Shown: positions 11,135 to 22,563 of the stretch, piece after piece
Position numbering within the stretch: the stretch's first letter is position 1
Layout of the letters: each line of letters opens with the position of its first letter
NCBI GenBank assembly: GCA_963576725.1
Contig: OY755243.1
Span: 41,773,243 to 41,837,242, forward strand
Direction: 5' to 3'
Source: Azorinus chamasolen
Taxonomy: Eukaryota > Mollusca > Bivalvia > Cardiida > Solecurtidae
DNA length: 64,000 nt
The notes under the pieces: model-generated
What the model saw: only the letters and a program-made list of their open reading frames with translations
The model's database searches: none
What the model was told of the DNA's origin: nothing
Made by a program: the position numbers and the translations under genes

Positions 11135-11510
11135 TGGTTAGCGACGATCATGTCACCCACCATACTATGTTGATTGGAAAAAAATGGCTTTAACTGAACC
11201 TTGGCAATAAGACAACTTCACAAAGTACTGTAATATTAACGTGAAATAGTTGTGTATTGGTTAGCGATGTTCATGTCACCCACCATACTTCATTCAATTT
11301 CTTATAAACAAAATACTACAGTTAGTAATAAAATGTATATATATTAGCAATATATATATGTTAAATATTGTAATATAATGTGAAATAGTTGTGTATCATG
11401 GTTAGCGACGATCAAGTCATCCACCAATTATTACAAGTTGAATGTTGTAATATATCTGTGAAATAGAACTTTGTGTATTGGTTAGCGACGTTCATGTCAC
11501 CCACCAATTT
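11135..11510 (+). repeat. Four spaced copies of a 27-base motif
   Basis: GGTTAGCGACGATCATGTCA followed by CCCACCA occurs near 11138, 11258, 11400 and 11480 with one to three changes each. Copies 2-4 are preceded by variants of TGTGAAATAG and TGTGTAT. The spacing is irregular (about 120, 140, 80), so this is a decayed tandem repeat or spaced conserved motif. Confidence 0.6.
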
Positions 11511-11599
11511 TTACAAGTAAAATAAAAAACTCATAATGCTGCGATGTGATGTTTAAATTATTGACATAGTCTAAATCACAAGACAGTAGATTAGTGATA

Positions 11600-11965
11600 T
11601 TAACCCTTTCCTCCATTGCCAGAAGGGCATTACCACTGGCACTTGATCGAAACAGACTTCAGTTGTGTAATATAATAGTTATATAATAGTATTATAATCA
11701 GAAAAAGTTAAATATTGGTAAAATACACAAACCCTTTCCCTGCTCAGTATTCATGTCAGAAATAATGATACCGTGACTATTTATAAGGTAATGTTTCTAA
11801 TGACATTTGTAGACAGCTAGGATTGTTTTGTTGATAGAAACTGTAGATCGAGTCGGACCTATTACAATTTCATAAATAAACAGAGCAGCCCCAGTATGAT
11901 CTGTGTCTACGCTGTTTGCAAATACACGAACACAAGTTTATATTAGAGAAAGGGTAACATCTTTG
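11600..11965. mobile_element. Decayed TTAA-type MITEs
   Basis: TTAACCCTTTCCTCCATTG at about 11601 and CCCTTTCCCTGCTCAGTATT at about 11732 are the left ends of two copies. GTCTACGCTGTTTGC then GAGAAAGGGTAA near 11950 is a right end. No intact core. Confidence 0.5.
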
Positions 11966-12284
11966 AATGCTTAAATTTTAAGGTGGAATGACCCGTCATT
12001 GTTTAATGGTCAGTAAATCCCCTAATTTCTCAGCAGGGGACAAGGGTCAGCGATCACGGAACTGCCATCTATCACACAGACAGACAGGCTGATTTATGTA
12101 AAACAGTATTTAAAGAAGGACAGAAAGACTATCTATACGAAACTTAAACAGTACACTGACAGACAGACCTGCAGACAGACCTACAGACAGACTAGACTAC
12201 TCTATTCGGAAAGAACAAGTCAGAGTTCACCAAGATTTAAGCTATTTTGGTTCAAAATGTAAACAATTCTACGTTGCCGTAGTT

Positions 12285-12482
12285 CAAATTTCAATACCTA
12301 CTGAATATTCAAAATGAAATATGGAAGGTGTAACATTGTAGCCATTTTAGAAACTAAAGAATCAGATCTTTCAAATTCCACTAGCAAACAGAGCAGACCC
12401 TGATCAGACGGCTCATCTAGGATCTGGGTCTTCTCTGTTTGCAAATGCGTGAAAACACGTTTATATGAGGGAAAGGGTTAAG
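12285..12482. mobile_element. TTAA-type palindromic MITE (family A), core half deleted
   Basis: Carries ATTTCAATACCTACTGAATA, GCAGACCCTGATCAGACGGC, then CATCTAGGATCTGGGTC, so one arm of the core palindrome has been lost. Ends GGGAAAGGGTTAA. Confidence 0.7.
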
Positions 12483-12639
12483 CAATCGGCATTTGTTTAA
12501 GTAGGTCAAATTTACGAAAACCGCTTACACCATCGAAAACACCCTACGCCGGGATAAATATCTAGATGTAGATCCAATTCAAATAATGTGATGTTTTGTT
12601 TTGACAACTGATTCAAATGAAAGAAAATTTAATAATCAA

Positions 12640-13150
12640 TGTCTAAATTACTCACATACAAAGTTATTGACAGTAGGAACCGGAAGAGTAACACAGCTGA
12701 GCCTTGTATGTAAACAAAAAATGCACTGCAGACGATAAATGGAAGTCATGTGACCACAACTACGTCACTTACAAGTTGTGGATAATACGTCATCAGATTT
12801 GACAAACATACACTCGGCCTTTTCCGCTAACTGGATCTCGGACGGAGATGTTTACCGAACGGAAAACATTAATTTTCTGGCAAATAAACAGCGATTCAAA
12901 TAGTTAAATATAATCTATACCGAAACGAAATGCAATTTTCAATTTAGTAAGTATTAGAAGATCGATTTTCTTCGTAGACAAACGTTGCGATTTGTGTGGA
13001 CTGTCAATCGTAACTACTCGTCGTATTCCGTCAGAGTTTAGACTATAGGAATCACTCGGAACACCCCGGTTATTTCCCTCCATGGGCCAAACCGGAAGTG
13101 AACATCAGCAGATCCGATTCCAGGTTAACAATGTACAGCCTAGAGAACCA
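12640..13150. other. Non-repetitive, CpG-richer patch
   Basis: Contains two TACGTCA (CRE-like) sites near 12760-12795, GTCACATGAC-like E-box sequence and several CG dinucleotides, unlike its surroundings. It could be a promoter or first non-coding exon, but no coding sequence is evident. Confidence 0.3.
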
Positions 13151-13169
13151 AAATTATATCCTACGCGTT

Positions 13170-14316
13170 ACCATAGAGCTCACTTCGTTCGCAAGAATGG
13201 CCGAAGGCCATTCTTGCGAGCTGTGCTCGCTATAAACTAGAACTATCACTAAAGGTGATGCGTACCCCCGCACGGCAGCTTGTGACACCAACTACCCATG
13301 AAACAGGACCAAAACACAAAAATACTCAAAGTTCAAGGGGGAGATAATTCGGTAATGCCTGCAATTGCACATAAGAAAATTGTGTCTTGCATATCTGCTA
13401 TTTGTGGTTAATATGTATAGCAATCAATTCAACAACTTTCAAATTGAAGGAAGAGTTTGCGACACCAACTCCCTAAATTTCATGCCAAAATGACAAAACA
13501 TTATCAAAGTTCAAGGGGAGATAATTCTGCAATGGCCAGTCATAAACACATGAAAATTGCATCTTGCACATCTACTATTCATGGTTATTATGTATATACT
13601 ACATATTCACTGACTAACTTTAAAACTGAAGGGAGAGCTCGCAACACCAACAACTTATGTTTTATGCAAAAATTGCAAAAAAAAATAAGTTCAAGGGGAG
13701 ATAATTCTGCAATGCGCAGCTCTAAACACATGGGAATTGTGTCTTTAACATCTACTATTCATGGTAATTATGTATATCAAATATAAACGGAGTATCTTTC
13801 AAACTGAAGAAGGAGGAGTTTGAGACACCAACTACCAATGATTTATGCCAAAATGACAAAAAAACTCAGTTCAAGGGGAGATAATTCTGCAACGCCCAGC
13901 ACTAAACACATGAAAATTAAATGTTGCAGATCTACCATTCACGGTTATTATGTATACCACTTATACACTGAATAACTTTTAAACTGAAGGAGGAGCTTGT
14001 GACACCAACTCCATGTATTTCATGATAAAATGACAGAAAATACTCTAAGTTCAAGGGGAGATAATTCTGCAATGCCCAACAGAAAACACATGACAATTGC
14101 GTCTTGCACATCTACCATTCGTGGTTATTGTGTATACCAAATATAAATTCAATAACTTTAAAACTGAATGAAGAGTTTGCAACACCAACTACTCATGTTC
14201 AAATGCGGAAGGACGGACCGACCAACCGACCGCATGACCGACCAACCAGTTAACCGACCGACCGCCGAACAGGCTGATTCCAGTATACCCCCTCAAACAA
14301 GTTTGCGGGGGTATAT
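13170..14316 (+). mobile_element. Tandem-core element with hairpins at both ends
   Basis: Starts with a hairpin GAATGGCCGAAGGCCATTC (about 13195-13213), then AACTATCACTAAAGGTGATG and CGTACCCCCGCA. About five cores of 170-180 bases follow (GACACCAACT, GTTCAAGGGGAGATAATTCT, GTGTCTTGCACATCTACTAT). It ends with CGACCGACC microsatellite and a hairpin of TATACCCCC with GGGGGTATA near 14283-14314. Confidence 0.68.
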
Positions 14317-14440
14317 TTATGCTCCTTGGTTCAAATGACGCCCGTCCCAGGGGTTGCCAGTTTTCTATACAAATATAGTGAGAACTTTAACAATCTTCGC
14401 CTCTGAATGTCTGGTGAGCGATATCAAGGCCATCATTGTT
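14316..14440 (+). mobile_element. Tandem-core element, right end
   Basis: Resumes with CCCGTCCCAGGGGTTGCCAG and ends GGTGAGCGATATCAAGGCCA. This matches the terminal GGTGAGCGATTAAGGGCCAT of the element at 41.97 kb. The sequence between 10617 and 14315 is therefore an insertion. Confidence 0.62.
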
Positions 14441-14639
14441 TATTTTTTATATGTCAGGAATGAAAAATGAAGACAGTACATAGAATTCTCAAAGTCTGTC
14501 CGATCAGTGGCAATAACACAGTTTAATACAATCCGGTTGGTTGAGATGTCAAGACGTTTTAAGATGCATCTTTTATTTCTTAATATTTAAACGCATAATT
14601 CGCCTGATACCTAATCAGAATATCAGTGTTGTTATATTT

Positions 14640-15320
14640 ACTGGTCCTTCGGAATCATGAATTTCGATGTTATTAGGTGTGAAATTGAAAAGCGTTTAGT
14701 CTGTGCTCGGGGGCCTGAGTAGTTTTGAACTTTTAATAGCTACTCATGAACAGAGTCAATAAATATGGAAAAATAGTCAAACAGGGAGAGCCACACACGG
14801 AATGACACCGCATCAAACACCATCTAACGAGAAACGGTAAAGCCACAAGACAAAACATAACAGGACGCATATCAAGACGAAACACATTAAACATTAAGCA
14901 TATTAAAAAACAAAATTGACCGTAGGCTGAAAGCAGGAGTGCCGCCTTGGAACGGCCAGCAGCCAAAAGCAATAAAAAAGGGCTACTGGGGGACTTGAAC
15001 CTGGTTTATGGGTACCCAACCTCGTCCTTATCCCACTTTCACCAAAGTCAAAATGTAAATAAAATTCCCCCTCCAGACAACACCACAACATGCGTAACGA
15101 TGTATGCCAAAATGAAAATGATTTGAAAATGAACGCTATTAGAAGTAAACAAGCGACGTCATCATGTAAATGACGTCATAATTTAAAAGTACGGGAAAAC
15201 TATTTGAAACACTTCTACTGCGACATTTAAAAGATCAATCGCAAGAAAATACAATTACCGAGTCTGCAGGTTTCTCCTTTGGCATTGCTACTTTAGTTTT
15301 CGAAGGATCATCCACTTTCA
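14640..15320 (+). repeat. Dispersed repeat split by a SINE
   Basis: The left half (CTGGTCCTTCGGAATCATGA to CAGAGTCAATAAA, 14640-14763) and right half (ACCGAGTCTGCAGGTTTCTC, 15258-15320) join into the same repeat seen in the lipid-transfer intron at 2930-3115. Confidence 0.6.
14765..15250 (-). mobile_element. tRNA-derived SINE, minus strand
   Basis: On the minus strand an A-box-like GTGGGATAAGGA (15036-15025) and a B box GGTTCAAGTCC (15001-14991) are followed by a long body (CGTTCCAAGGCGGCACTCC, TGCGGTGTCATTCCGTGTG). It is inserted in the repeat of the previous entry. A partial relative lies at 280-520. Confidence 0.68.
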
Positions 15321-16284
15321 GAATATATAATATAAGACATCCCAACCAGTTTCGCAATAAGGTGTTTCGTTTCTCAACAATGTCTCTGACTGAACAGGCT
15401 TCGACAAATTCAATGTTCTATCTTCAATGTTATCATTGCCGTAAATCATCGGATATATAAATTCAAAACAGTGTTTTGTTTGGACAATTTCCTCGTTGGC
15501 TGATGAGCCTATTATGCTTCCATATTATCCGAATTAGCTTTAAAAAGATGTTTGCAACTACCTTCGAAAAAAAAGTCCTATAATCGACTAGTTTAACACT
15601 CCAGACACTCAAAGAGAGAACACACTGATAAATGGTTGGTTTCTTACGTTACTGATATGCCCATTTGAGCTTTGTTTCATCCGGGCATGTCATTTTAAGA
15701 TGTTTGGAACTAAGAGCAACTACACGAAATGCAACAGTAACTTATTTCTGTAATCTAGAAAAGTTTATTGCAATTCTGGTTTTTATTGCAAAACTAGTTT
15801 CCAAGTAATTGCATTACGAATATTGGCACTTTTGACATCCCAACCAGTTTTGCAATAAACATTTTGCATTTTTTGAAAAGGTGTCCGGTCTAGCAGACTA
15901 TGGCAAATTCGTCTGTATTGTTATCATTCCTGTCAAATTTCGAATATATAAGTTCAGAACAGGTATATATGTAGTTTTTGGGCAATTTCATAGTTGGCTG
16001 ATAAGCCTATTAGTCTTCCATATTATCCGAATTAGCTTTAAAAAGATGTTTGCATCTACCTTCGAAACAAACAATCCTATAATATACTAATATATCAATC
16101 CAGCCGGTGTTCAAACATGGAAAACACTTATAAATGATTGGTTTTCTAATTTACTGATAAGCCCATTTGGGCTTTGTTTTCACCCGGGTATGTCCTATTA
16201 AGATGTTTGCAATTATTAGCAACTATCCGAAATGCAACAGTAACTTATTTCTTTCATCCAGAAAGGTTTATTGCAATTCAGAAT

Positions 16285-16500
16285 TTTTCTGAGCAAAAAA
16301 TGCATCCCACGTTTGCTCCTCTCCACCCAGGTATATAAATGGGTGCCTGTGAGGGAAAGAAGCCAATGTGCAATGGCTGTCTTGGGCGCCGAATGATAAT
16401 CGCCGACGTATAACCCAGTGATCAGGGGGTATATTGTGAAGTCGGGAGAATATGTACATGACCATAAACCTCACCTTTACGTGTATATGGTTGGTTTCCA
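16285..16500 (+). mobile_element. Headless SINE inside the higher-order repeat
   Basis: Carries CTCCACCCAGGTATATAAAT, GTGCCTGTGAGGGAAAGAAG and CTTGGGCGCCGAATGATAAT. It is the inverse of 9180-9410, including the flanking TATACACGT / ACGTGTATA junction. The tRNA head is missing. Confidence 0.65.
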
Positions 16501-16929
16501 AATTTACTTATATTACTTATTTTGGGCTTCGTTTTCATCCGGGTGTATCCTATTAAGATGTTTGCAACTACAAATGCATTAGCAAGTACCCGAAATGCAA
16601 CACTCACTTCTTTCTTTCATCCAGAAAAGTTTATTGTAATTCTGGGTTTTATTGCAAAAACTGGTTGTAAAGTAATTGCAATACGAATTTAGACACTGTT
16701 TACGTCCCAACCAGTTTCGCAATAGATTTATTGCAAAAGTGGTTGAGACTACGCTGTCAACCCACAATGTTCAAACAGAAACAGACGATATAAGGTTGGT
16801 TTTGCAATGCGCTGATAAGTCCATTTAGGTTTTGCTGGACAATTGGATGTGTCGATTTTTAAAGATGTTCGCATCTGATTACAACTGCCGCCAAGGCACA
16901 AATAATTCATTTCTCCAATGTAGAAAAGT

Positions 16930-17370
16930 TTATAACAAATTTTGAAGGGAGGTGATCCCCGAGAGCAAAAATTGCCACACAAAAAGAGAAAATTGCAGAC
17001 TCGGTTTTATTGAGTCTGTTCATGAACAGTAATTGATAGTGCAACACTGCTCACAACCCCTAGCACCTGCTTAGGCGATATTCAATTTTCAGAACAAGAA
17101 GTACTGAAATTTATGATCTCGAAGGATCAGAAGGTATAACAACACTGAGAATGAAGTACGGGGCGGCGTTTTACGGTCGCAACACAAGCACTTAACACCT
17201 GCTGTTGTGACGATTATAAATTCTGAAGGGAGGTGATCCCCGAGAGCAAATATTGCCACACAAAAAGAGAAAATTGCAGACTCGGTTTTATTGAGTCTGT
17301 TCATGAACAGTAATTGAAAGTGCAACACTGCTCACGCCCCCTAGCATCGGTTTAAACGGTATTCAATTTT
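16930..17370 (-). repeat. Duplicated dispersed repeat within the array
   Basis: GGAGGTGATCCCCGAGAGCA through GCAACACTGCTCAC occurs twice, near 16948-17056 and 17228-17336. Both carry GACTCGGTTTTATTGAGTC. The copies are nearly identical, so the duplication is recent. Confidence 0.65.
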
Positions 17371-18829
17371 CAGAACAAGAAGAAGTATGGGTTTTATTGC
17401 GAAACTGGTTGTTAAATAATTGCAATACAAAATTTGTCACTTTTTACATCCTAACCAATTTCGCAATAAATATTTTGCAATTCTTGAAAAGGTGTCTGAT
17501 CTAGCAGACTATTGCAAATCCGTCTTCATTGTTATCATTCCTGTCAAATTTGGAATATGTAAGTTCAGAACAGGTAATTTTGGGGCAATTTCATAGATGG
17601 CTGATAAGCCTATTAGTCTTCCATATTATCCGAATTAATTAGCTTTAAAAAGATGTTTGCAACTACCTTCGAAACAAACAATCCTATAATAGACTAATAT
17701 ATCAATCCAGCCGGTGTTCAAACATGTAAAACACTGATAAATGATTGGTTTTCTAATTTACTGATAAGCTCATTTGGGCTTTGTTTTCATCCGGGCATGT
17801 ACTATTAAGATGTTTGCAACTATTAGCAACTATCCGAAATACAACAGTAACTTATTTCTTGCATCCAGAAAAGTTTATTGCAATTCTAGTTATTATTGCA
17901 AAACTGGTTGTCAAGTAATTGCAATACGAATTTAGACACTTTTTACATCCCAACTAGTTTCGCAATAAAATTATTGCAAAAGTGGTTGAGACTACGCTGT
18001 CAATCCCCAATGATCAAACAGAAACAGACGATATAAGGTTGGTTTCGCAATGCGCTGATAAGCCCATTTAGGCTTTGCTGGACAATTGGATGTGTTCGCA
18101 TCTGTTTACAACTGCCGCCAAGGCATGAATAATTCATTTCTCCAATGTAGAAAAGTTTATTGCAATTCTGGGTGTTATTGCGAAACTTGTTTTCAAATAA
18201 TTGCAATACAAAATTTGTCACTTTTTACATCCTAACCAATTTCGCAATAAACATTTTGCAATTCTTGAAAAGGTGTCTGATCTAGCAGACTATTGAAAAT
18301 TCGTCTTCATTGTTATCATTCCTGTCAAATTTCGAATATGTAAGTTCAGAACAGGTAGTTTTAGGGCAAGTTCATAGATGGCTGATAAGACTATTAGGCT
18401 TCCATATTATCCGAATTAGCTTTAAAAAGATGTTTGCAACTGCCTTCGAACCAACAAACAATCCTATAATCGACTAATCTATCAATCCAGCCGGTGTTCA
18501 AACAGAGAAAAAAACTGATAAATGATTGTTTTTCTAATTTACCGATAATCCCATTTGGGCTTTGTTTTCATCCGGGTATGTCCTATTAAGATGATTGCAA
18601 CTATTAGCAACTACCCAAAATGCAAAAGTAACTTATTTCTTTCATCCAGAAAAGTTTATTGCAATTTTGTTTTTTTATTGCAAAACTGGTTGTCAAGTAA
18701 TTGCAATACGAATTTAGACACTTTTTTTTACATCCCTACCAGTTTCGCAATAAACATTTCGCAATAAAATTATTGCAAAAGTGGTTGGGACTACGATGTC
18801 AATCCCCACTGTTCAAACAGAAACAGACG

Positions 18830-20000
18830 ATATAAGATTGGTTTCACAATGCGCTGATAAGCCCATTTAGGCTTTGCTGGCATTTGGATGTGTCGATTTA
18901 AGATGTCCGCACCTGTTTACAACTGCCGCCAAAGCACGAATAACTCATTTCTCAAATGTAGAAAAGTTTAGTGCAATTCTGGGTTTTATTGTGAAACTGG
19001 TTGTTAAATAATTGCAATACAAATGTTGTCACTTTTTACATCCCAACCAGTTTAGCAATAAACATTTTGCAATTCTTGCAAAGGTGTCCGATCTAGCAGA
19101 CTATGGCATTCGTCTTCATTGTTATCATTCCTGTCAAATTTCAATTATAAAAGTTCAGAACACGGTGTTGTTTTGGCAAGTTCATATATATAGTTGGCTT
19201 AGAAGCCTATTAGGCTTCATTACTATCCGAATTAGCTTTAAAAAGTTGATTTCAACTACCTTCGAAACAAACAATCATATCATCGACTAATCTATAAACC
19301 CAGCCAGTGTTCAAACAGAAAACACTGATAACTTGTTGTTTTCCTAATTTACCGATAAGCCCATTTGGGCTTTGTTTTCATCCGGGTAACTATTGCAACT
19401 ATTAGCAACTACCCAAAATGCAAAAGTAACTTATTTCTTTCATCCAGAAAAGACGATATAAGATTGGTTTCACAATGCGCTGATAAGCCAATTTAGGCTT
19501 TGCTGGCATTTGGATGTGTCGATTTAAGATGTCTGCACCTGTTTACAACTGCCGCCAAAGCACGAATAACTCATTTATCAAATGTAGAAAAGTTTAGTGC
19601 AATTTTGGGTTTTATTGTGAAACTGGTTGTTAAATAATTGCAATACAAATGTTGTCACTTTTTACATCCCAACCAGTTTCGCAATAAACATTTTGCAATT
19701 CTTGCAAAGGTGTCCGATCTAGCAGACTATGGCATTCGTCTTCATTGTTATCATTCATGTCAAATTTCAATTATAAAAGTTCAGAACACGGTGTTGTTTT
19801 GGCAAGTTCATATATATAGTTGGCTGAGAAGCCTATTAGGCTTCATTACTATCCGAATTAGCTTTTAAAAAATGATTTCAACTACCTTCGAAACAAACAA
19901 TCATATCATCGGCTAATCTATAAACCCAGCCAGTGTTCAAACAGAGAAAACACTGATAACTTGTTGTTTTCCTAATTTACTGATAAGCCCATTTTCCTAA
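18830..20000 (+). repeat. Recent 625-base tandem duplication in the array
   Basis: 18830-19380 and 19455-20005 are almost the same, including the shared variants GTTCAGAACACGGTGTTG and TTCATATATATAGTTGGCT that are absent from older units. A further short duplication of TTTTCCTAATTTACTGATAA lies near 19970-20015. Confidence 0.65.
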
Positions 20001-20492
20001 TTTACTGATAAGCCCATTTGGGGCTTTGTTTTCATCGGGGTATGTCCTGTAAAGATGTTTTCAACTACTAGCAACTACCCGAAATGCAACGGTAACTTAA
20101 TTCTTAAATCTAGAAAATTTTATTGCAATTCTGGTTTTTATTGCAAAACAGATTGTCAAGTAATTGCAATACGAATTTGGACCCATTTTACATCCCAACC
20201 AGTTTCGCAATAAATTTATTGCAATTCTGCAATTATTGCATACAGTTGATGTAGACAGGGCTATCTCTCAATATAAAACCATGAAATTATCAAACCTTCC
20301 CTTTCCATTGTAAAACATTTTCTTCCAGCGCTATTGATCAGCGCGTTGATTGCATCCCTTAAACAAGCGCATTAGATATGTATAGATCTGTAATGTGTGA
20401 GTCTTATGAATAATCAAAAGCTTTAACCCTTTACTCAATATATACGCCTTTGTAAACAGTGTAGACTCAGATCAGTCGGCTCCTGTATGAGC

Positions 20493-22242
20493 CTTTTTTT
20501 AATGTTTTTATGCTTTATTCTCCCCGTCATAGGTATGTGAGGGTCGGGGAGGACCATCCCTCATCATACCTTACAATCATTTGGTAGGTTAGTAGCATTG
20601 GTTCATGTTTATGATAAGTATAATGGTTACATTAGTTAACAAACAGATAAAATCAATGGTAATCAATTTTAAACAATGCTGTTTCAACAAAAAGGTATTA
20701 TTGATTTATATTTTATACAACTATTATTTTGACGGGGAGTTTCTATGAATTTGATAACAAATAAGAAAAAAAGTGAAAAAATTACATATACAATAATTAT
20801 AATTATATTTAATAAATCACATCTAGAGTATTCTGATAGATAAAAAAAACAAAAACAAAAAAAATAATGGAAAAATGCTTGATGGGGTTCTCTCATTTCA
20901 ATAATACATGTATTACTATTTCACGTTTTTTCATATATCAATGTTTTAATCTGTGCAGGAAAAGATAATTGTCAGGGCCTTTTTTACGTTTAGATATTGT
21001 AATATATATGGATGAATCTATTCCTTAATTAGATCACAATAATTTGACCATGTCTGATCAAACTGTTCAAGATAATTATCCCTTGTTGCTATGTATCTCA
21101 GAGCTTTATATTTAGCTATTATTTTGTTTTTCAATGATATTATTGAGAGTTTTCCTTTTCTTTTTCTGGTCAAATATATATAGTACTTTGTTTCTAGCAG
21201 AATAGTCATATCAGCCATTGAATAGGAAATGTTTAAATTGAAAAGATATATCTTCTCATTTATAAAATTATTAATGTTTTCTAATTGCATCCACCGCTGA
21301 ACTTTTGTTAAAAATAATTCTGTTTCTGGACATGACCAAAGCATATGTTGAATTGTTTCTATTTCACCACAAACACTGCAATTAGGATTGTTTGAGATTT
21401 TGATGTTAAAAAGGTATTTTTGTGTTGCAAGAATTCTATGGTTTATTCGATACTGAAACCACCTCATTTCTGTACTGAAATTATATTTAAATATAGTATT
21501 GTAGATTTCTTTCCAATCGTTATAGTCTATCTGAAAAATTTGGTTCCATCTTGTCACTGCAGTAGGTTTTTCATTATTTTTATTCAGTATGTTATATAAA
21601 TGAGCTGAACCTTTTGACTGTTTCAGTAGTATTAATGCATTTAAAGGGAGTAATGGATTTTGCAATTTTTGCAGTGTTACTGTAAAGCTAAACTTATTTA
21701 AAAATCTTTTTATAACATCTATAAGACCGTAATATTTTACAAAGTCAATATGCATATCATAGATTTCACAAAAAGACTGATAACTGTAGAAGTTTCCTTC
21801 AGAGGTAAGTAGATCATTTATTTGTGAAATCCCTTTTCTAAAATAATGTTTGTAAAACACATGCATTTTACCAATTTGAATATCTTTGTTATAGAATAAT
21901 GGTGTAGTCATTAATTCTGCTATGTTTTCATGAGTGTATGATGTTTGTATTTTATGGAAAGCTTTAATGACATCTTGCCAAAATGGGTTTGATATTTCTT
22001 TCTCACATTTTTGTAGATACTCGGATCCTAAAGAGAACATTTTACTATAATCAATATTACATTCTAGAATTTTATTCCATTTACCATAGTTTGTTATTAA
22101 TCTTCTCAACCAAGTTGATTTTAAACCTTCTATAAAACATTTTAAATTTATCATCTTAAGACCCCCTTCAAAGTATTGTTTAACTAACACTGCTTTTTTT
22201 TTTTTCGCACTCCCTTGCCAAATGAAGTCAAAGAACATTGAA
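20493..22242 (-). mobile_element. 5'-truncated non-LTR retrotransposon (LINE)
   Basis: Flanked by a 12-base target duplication TCCTGTATGAGC (20481-20492 and 22243-22254). The minus-strand 3' end is A-rich (TTTTTTT on the plus strand at 20494-20500), as expected for target-primed reverse transcription. It holds the C-terminal ORF listed next. Confidence 0.85.
21018..22238 (-). CDS. LINE ORF2 C-terminal part (post-RT region with zinc knuckle)
   Basis: A 406-residue open frame without the reverse transcriptase core. It starts in the FDFIWQGSAKKKKAVLVKQ and GGLKMINLKCF stretch typical of the thumb/connection region after the RT domain. Near its C-terminal quarter it has FQYRINHRILATQKYLF followed by a knuckle C-x2-C-x8-H-x4-C (CSVCGEIETIQHMLWSCPE). 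The layout matches the L1/Tx1-type C-terminal region; the clade is a guess. It is intact over 1.2 kb, so insertion was fairly recent, but it cannot be autonomous because the endonuclease and RT are missing. The first Met is an internal residue, not a true start. Confidence 0.8.
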   Translation of the reverse strand: MFFDFIWQGSAKKKKAVLVKQYFEGGLKMINLKCFIEGLKSTWLRRLITNYGKWNKILECNIDYSKMFSLGSEYLQKCEKEISNPFWQDVIKAFHKIQTSYTHENIAELMTTPLFYNKDIQIGKMHVFYKHYFRKGISQINDLLTSEGNFYSYQSFCEIYDMHIDFVKYYGLIDVIKRFLNKFSFTVTLQKLQNPLLPLNALILLKQSKGSAHLYNILNKNNEKPTAVTRWNQIFQIDYNDWKEIYNTIFKYNFSTEMRWFQYRINHRILATQKYLFNIKISNNPNCSVCGEIETIQHMLWSCPETELFLTKVQRWMQLENINNFINEKIYLFNLNISYSMADMTILLETKYYIYLTRKRKGKLSIISLKNKIIAKYKALRYIATRDNYLEQFDQTWSNYCDLIKE

Positions 22243-22380
22243 TCCTGTATGAGCTTTTTGATCAGTCTGCTCTTTTTGATTTGGGAATAATACGTACAGT
22301 TTATGCCAAGGCAAAAACAACTATATATACATGTGTATAAAATTCACAATGAAAATCATATTCCAAAAAGTGAATTAAGA

Positions 22381-22563
22381 TAATACAGAAATATATAACT
22401 AGCTCTTATCTAATATTTCGACCACTACGGGCCTTTATCAAATATGATAATCTTTGATCCACGGGCCTTTATCAAATATATGATAATCTTTAATTGATAA
22501 AGGCCCGTACGTAGCACTTGGTCGAAATATTAGATAAAAGCTATTTAAGTATTTCTGTATTAC
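22381..22563. mobile_element. Palindromic MITE with AATACAGAAATA ends
   Basis: Outer ends TAATACAGAAATA and TATTTCTGTATTA invert, and inside them TCTAATATTTCGACCA pairs with TGGTCGAAATATTAGA. The centre carries a direct duplication of GGGCCTTTATCAAATA. A half copy lies at 57465-57545. Confidence 0.65.

Larger units (their letters stand above)
15340..20240 (+). repeat. Higher-order tandem repeat, about 800-base units of three related panels
   Basis: Each unit contains three panels that share GATAAGCC...GGCTT, an AAGATGTTTGCAACTA-like stretch, AAAAGTTTATTGCAATTCTG and AACCAGTTTCGCAATAAA, but differ in between. The landmark GGTGTC..TCTAGCAGAC recurs near 15880, 17490, 18272, 19083 and 19708, so spacings are about 1610, 780, 810 and 625. 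The first gap includes insertions; the last reflects a 625-base near-identical duplication. No long coding frame; short frames repeat with the units. Confidence 0.75.
20425..22340. mobile_element. TTAA-type palindromic MITE split by a LINE
   Basis: The left part is 20425-20492 (AACCCTTTACTCAATATATA, GTAGACTCAGATCAGTCGGC). The right part resumes near 22255 with TTTTTGATCAGTCTGCTC. The LINE entered the loop of the core palindrome. Confidence 0.65.

Noticed and set aside
19012..19868. Identical peptides MQYKCCHFLHPNQF at two places
   Set aside because: They reflect the recent 625-base duplication in the higher-order repeat, not a gene.
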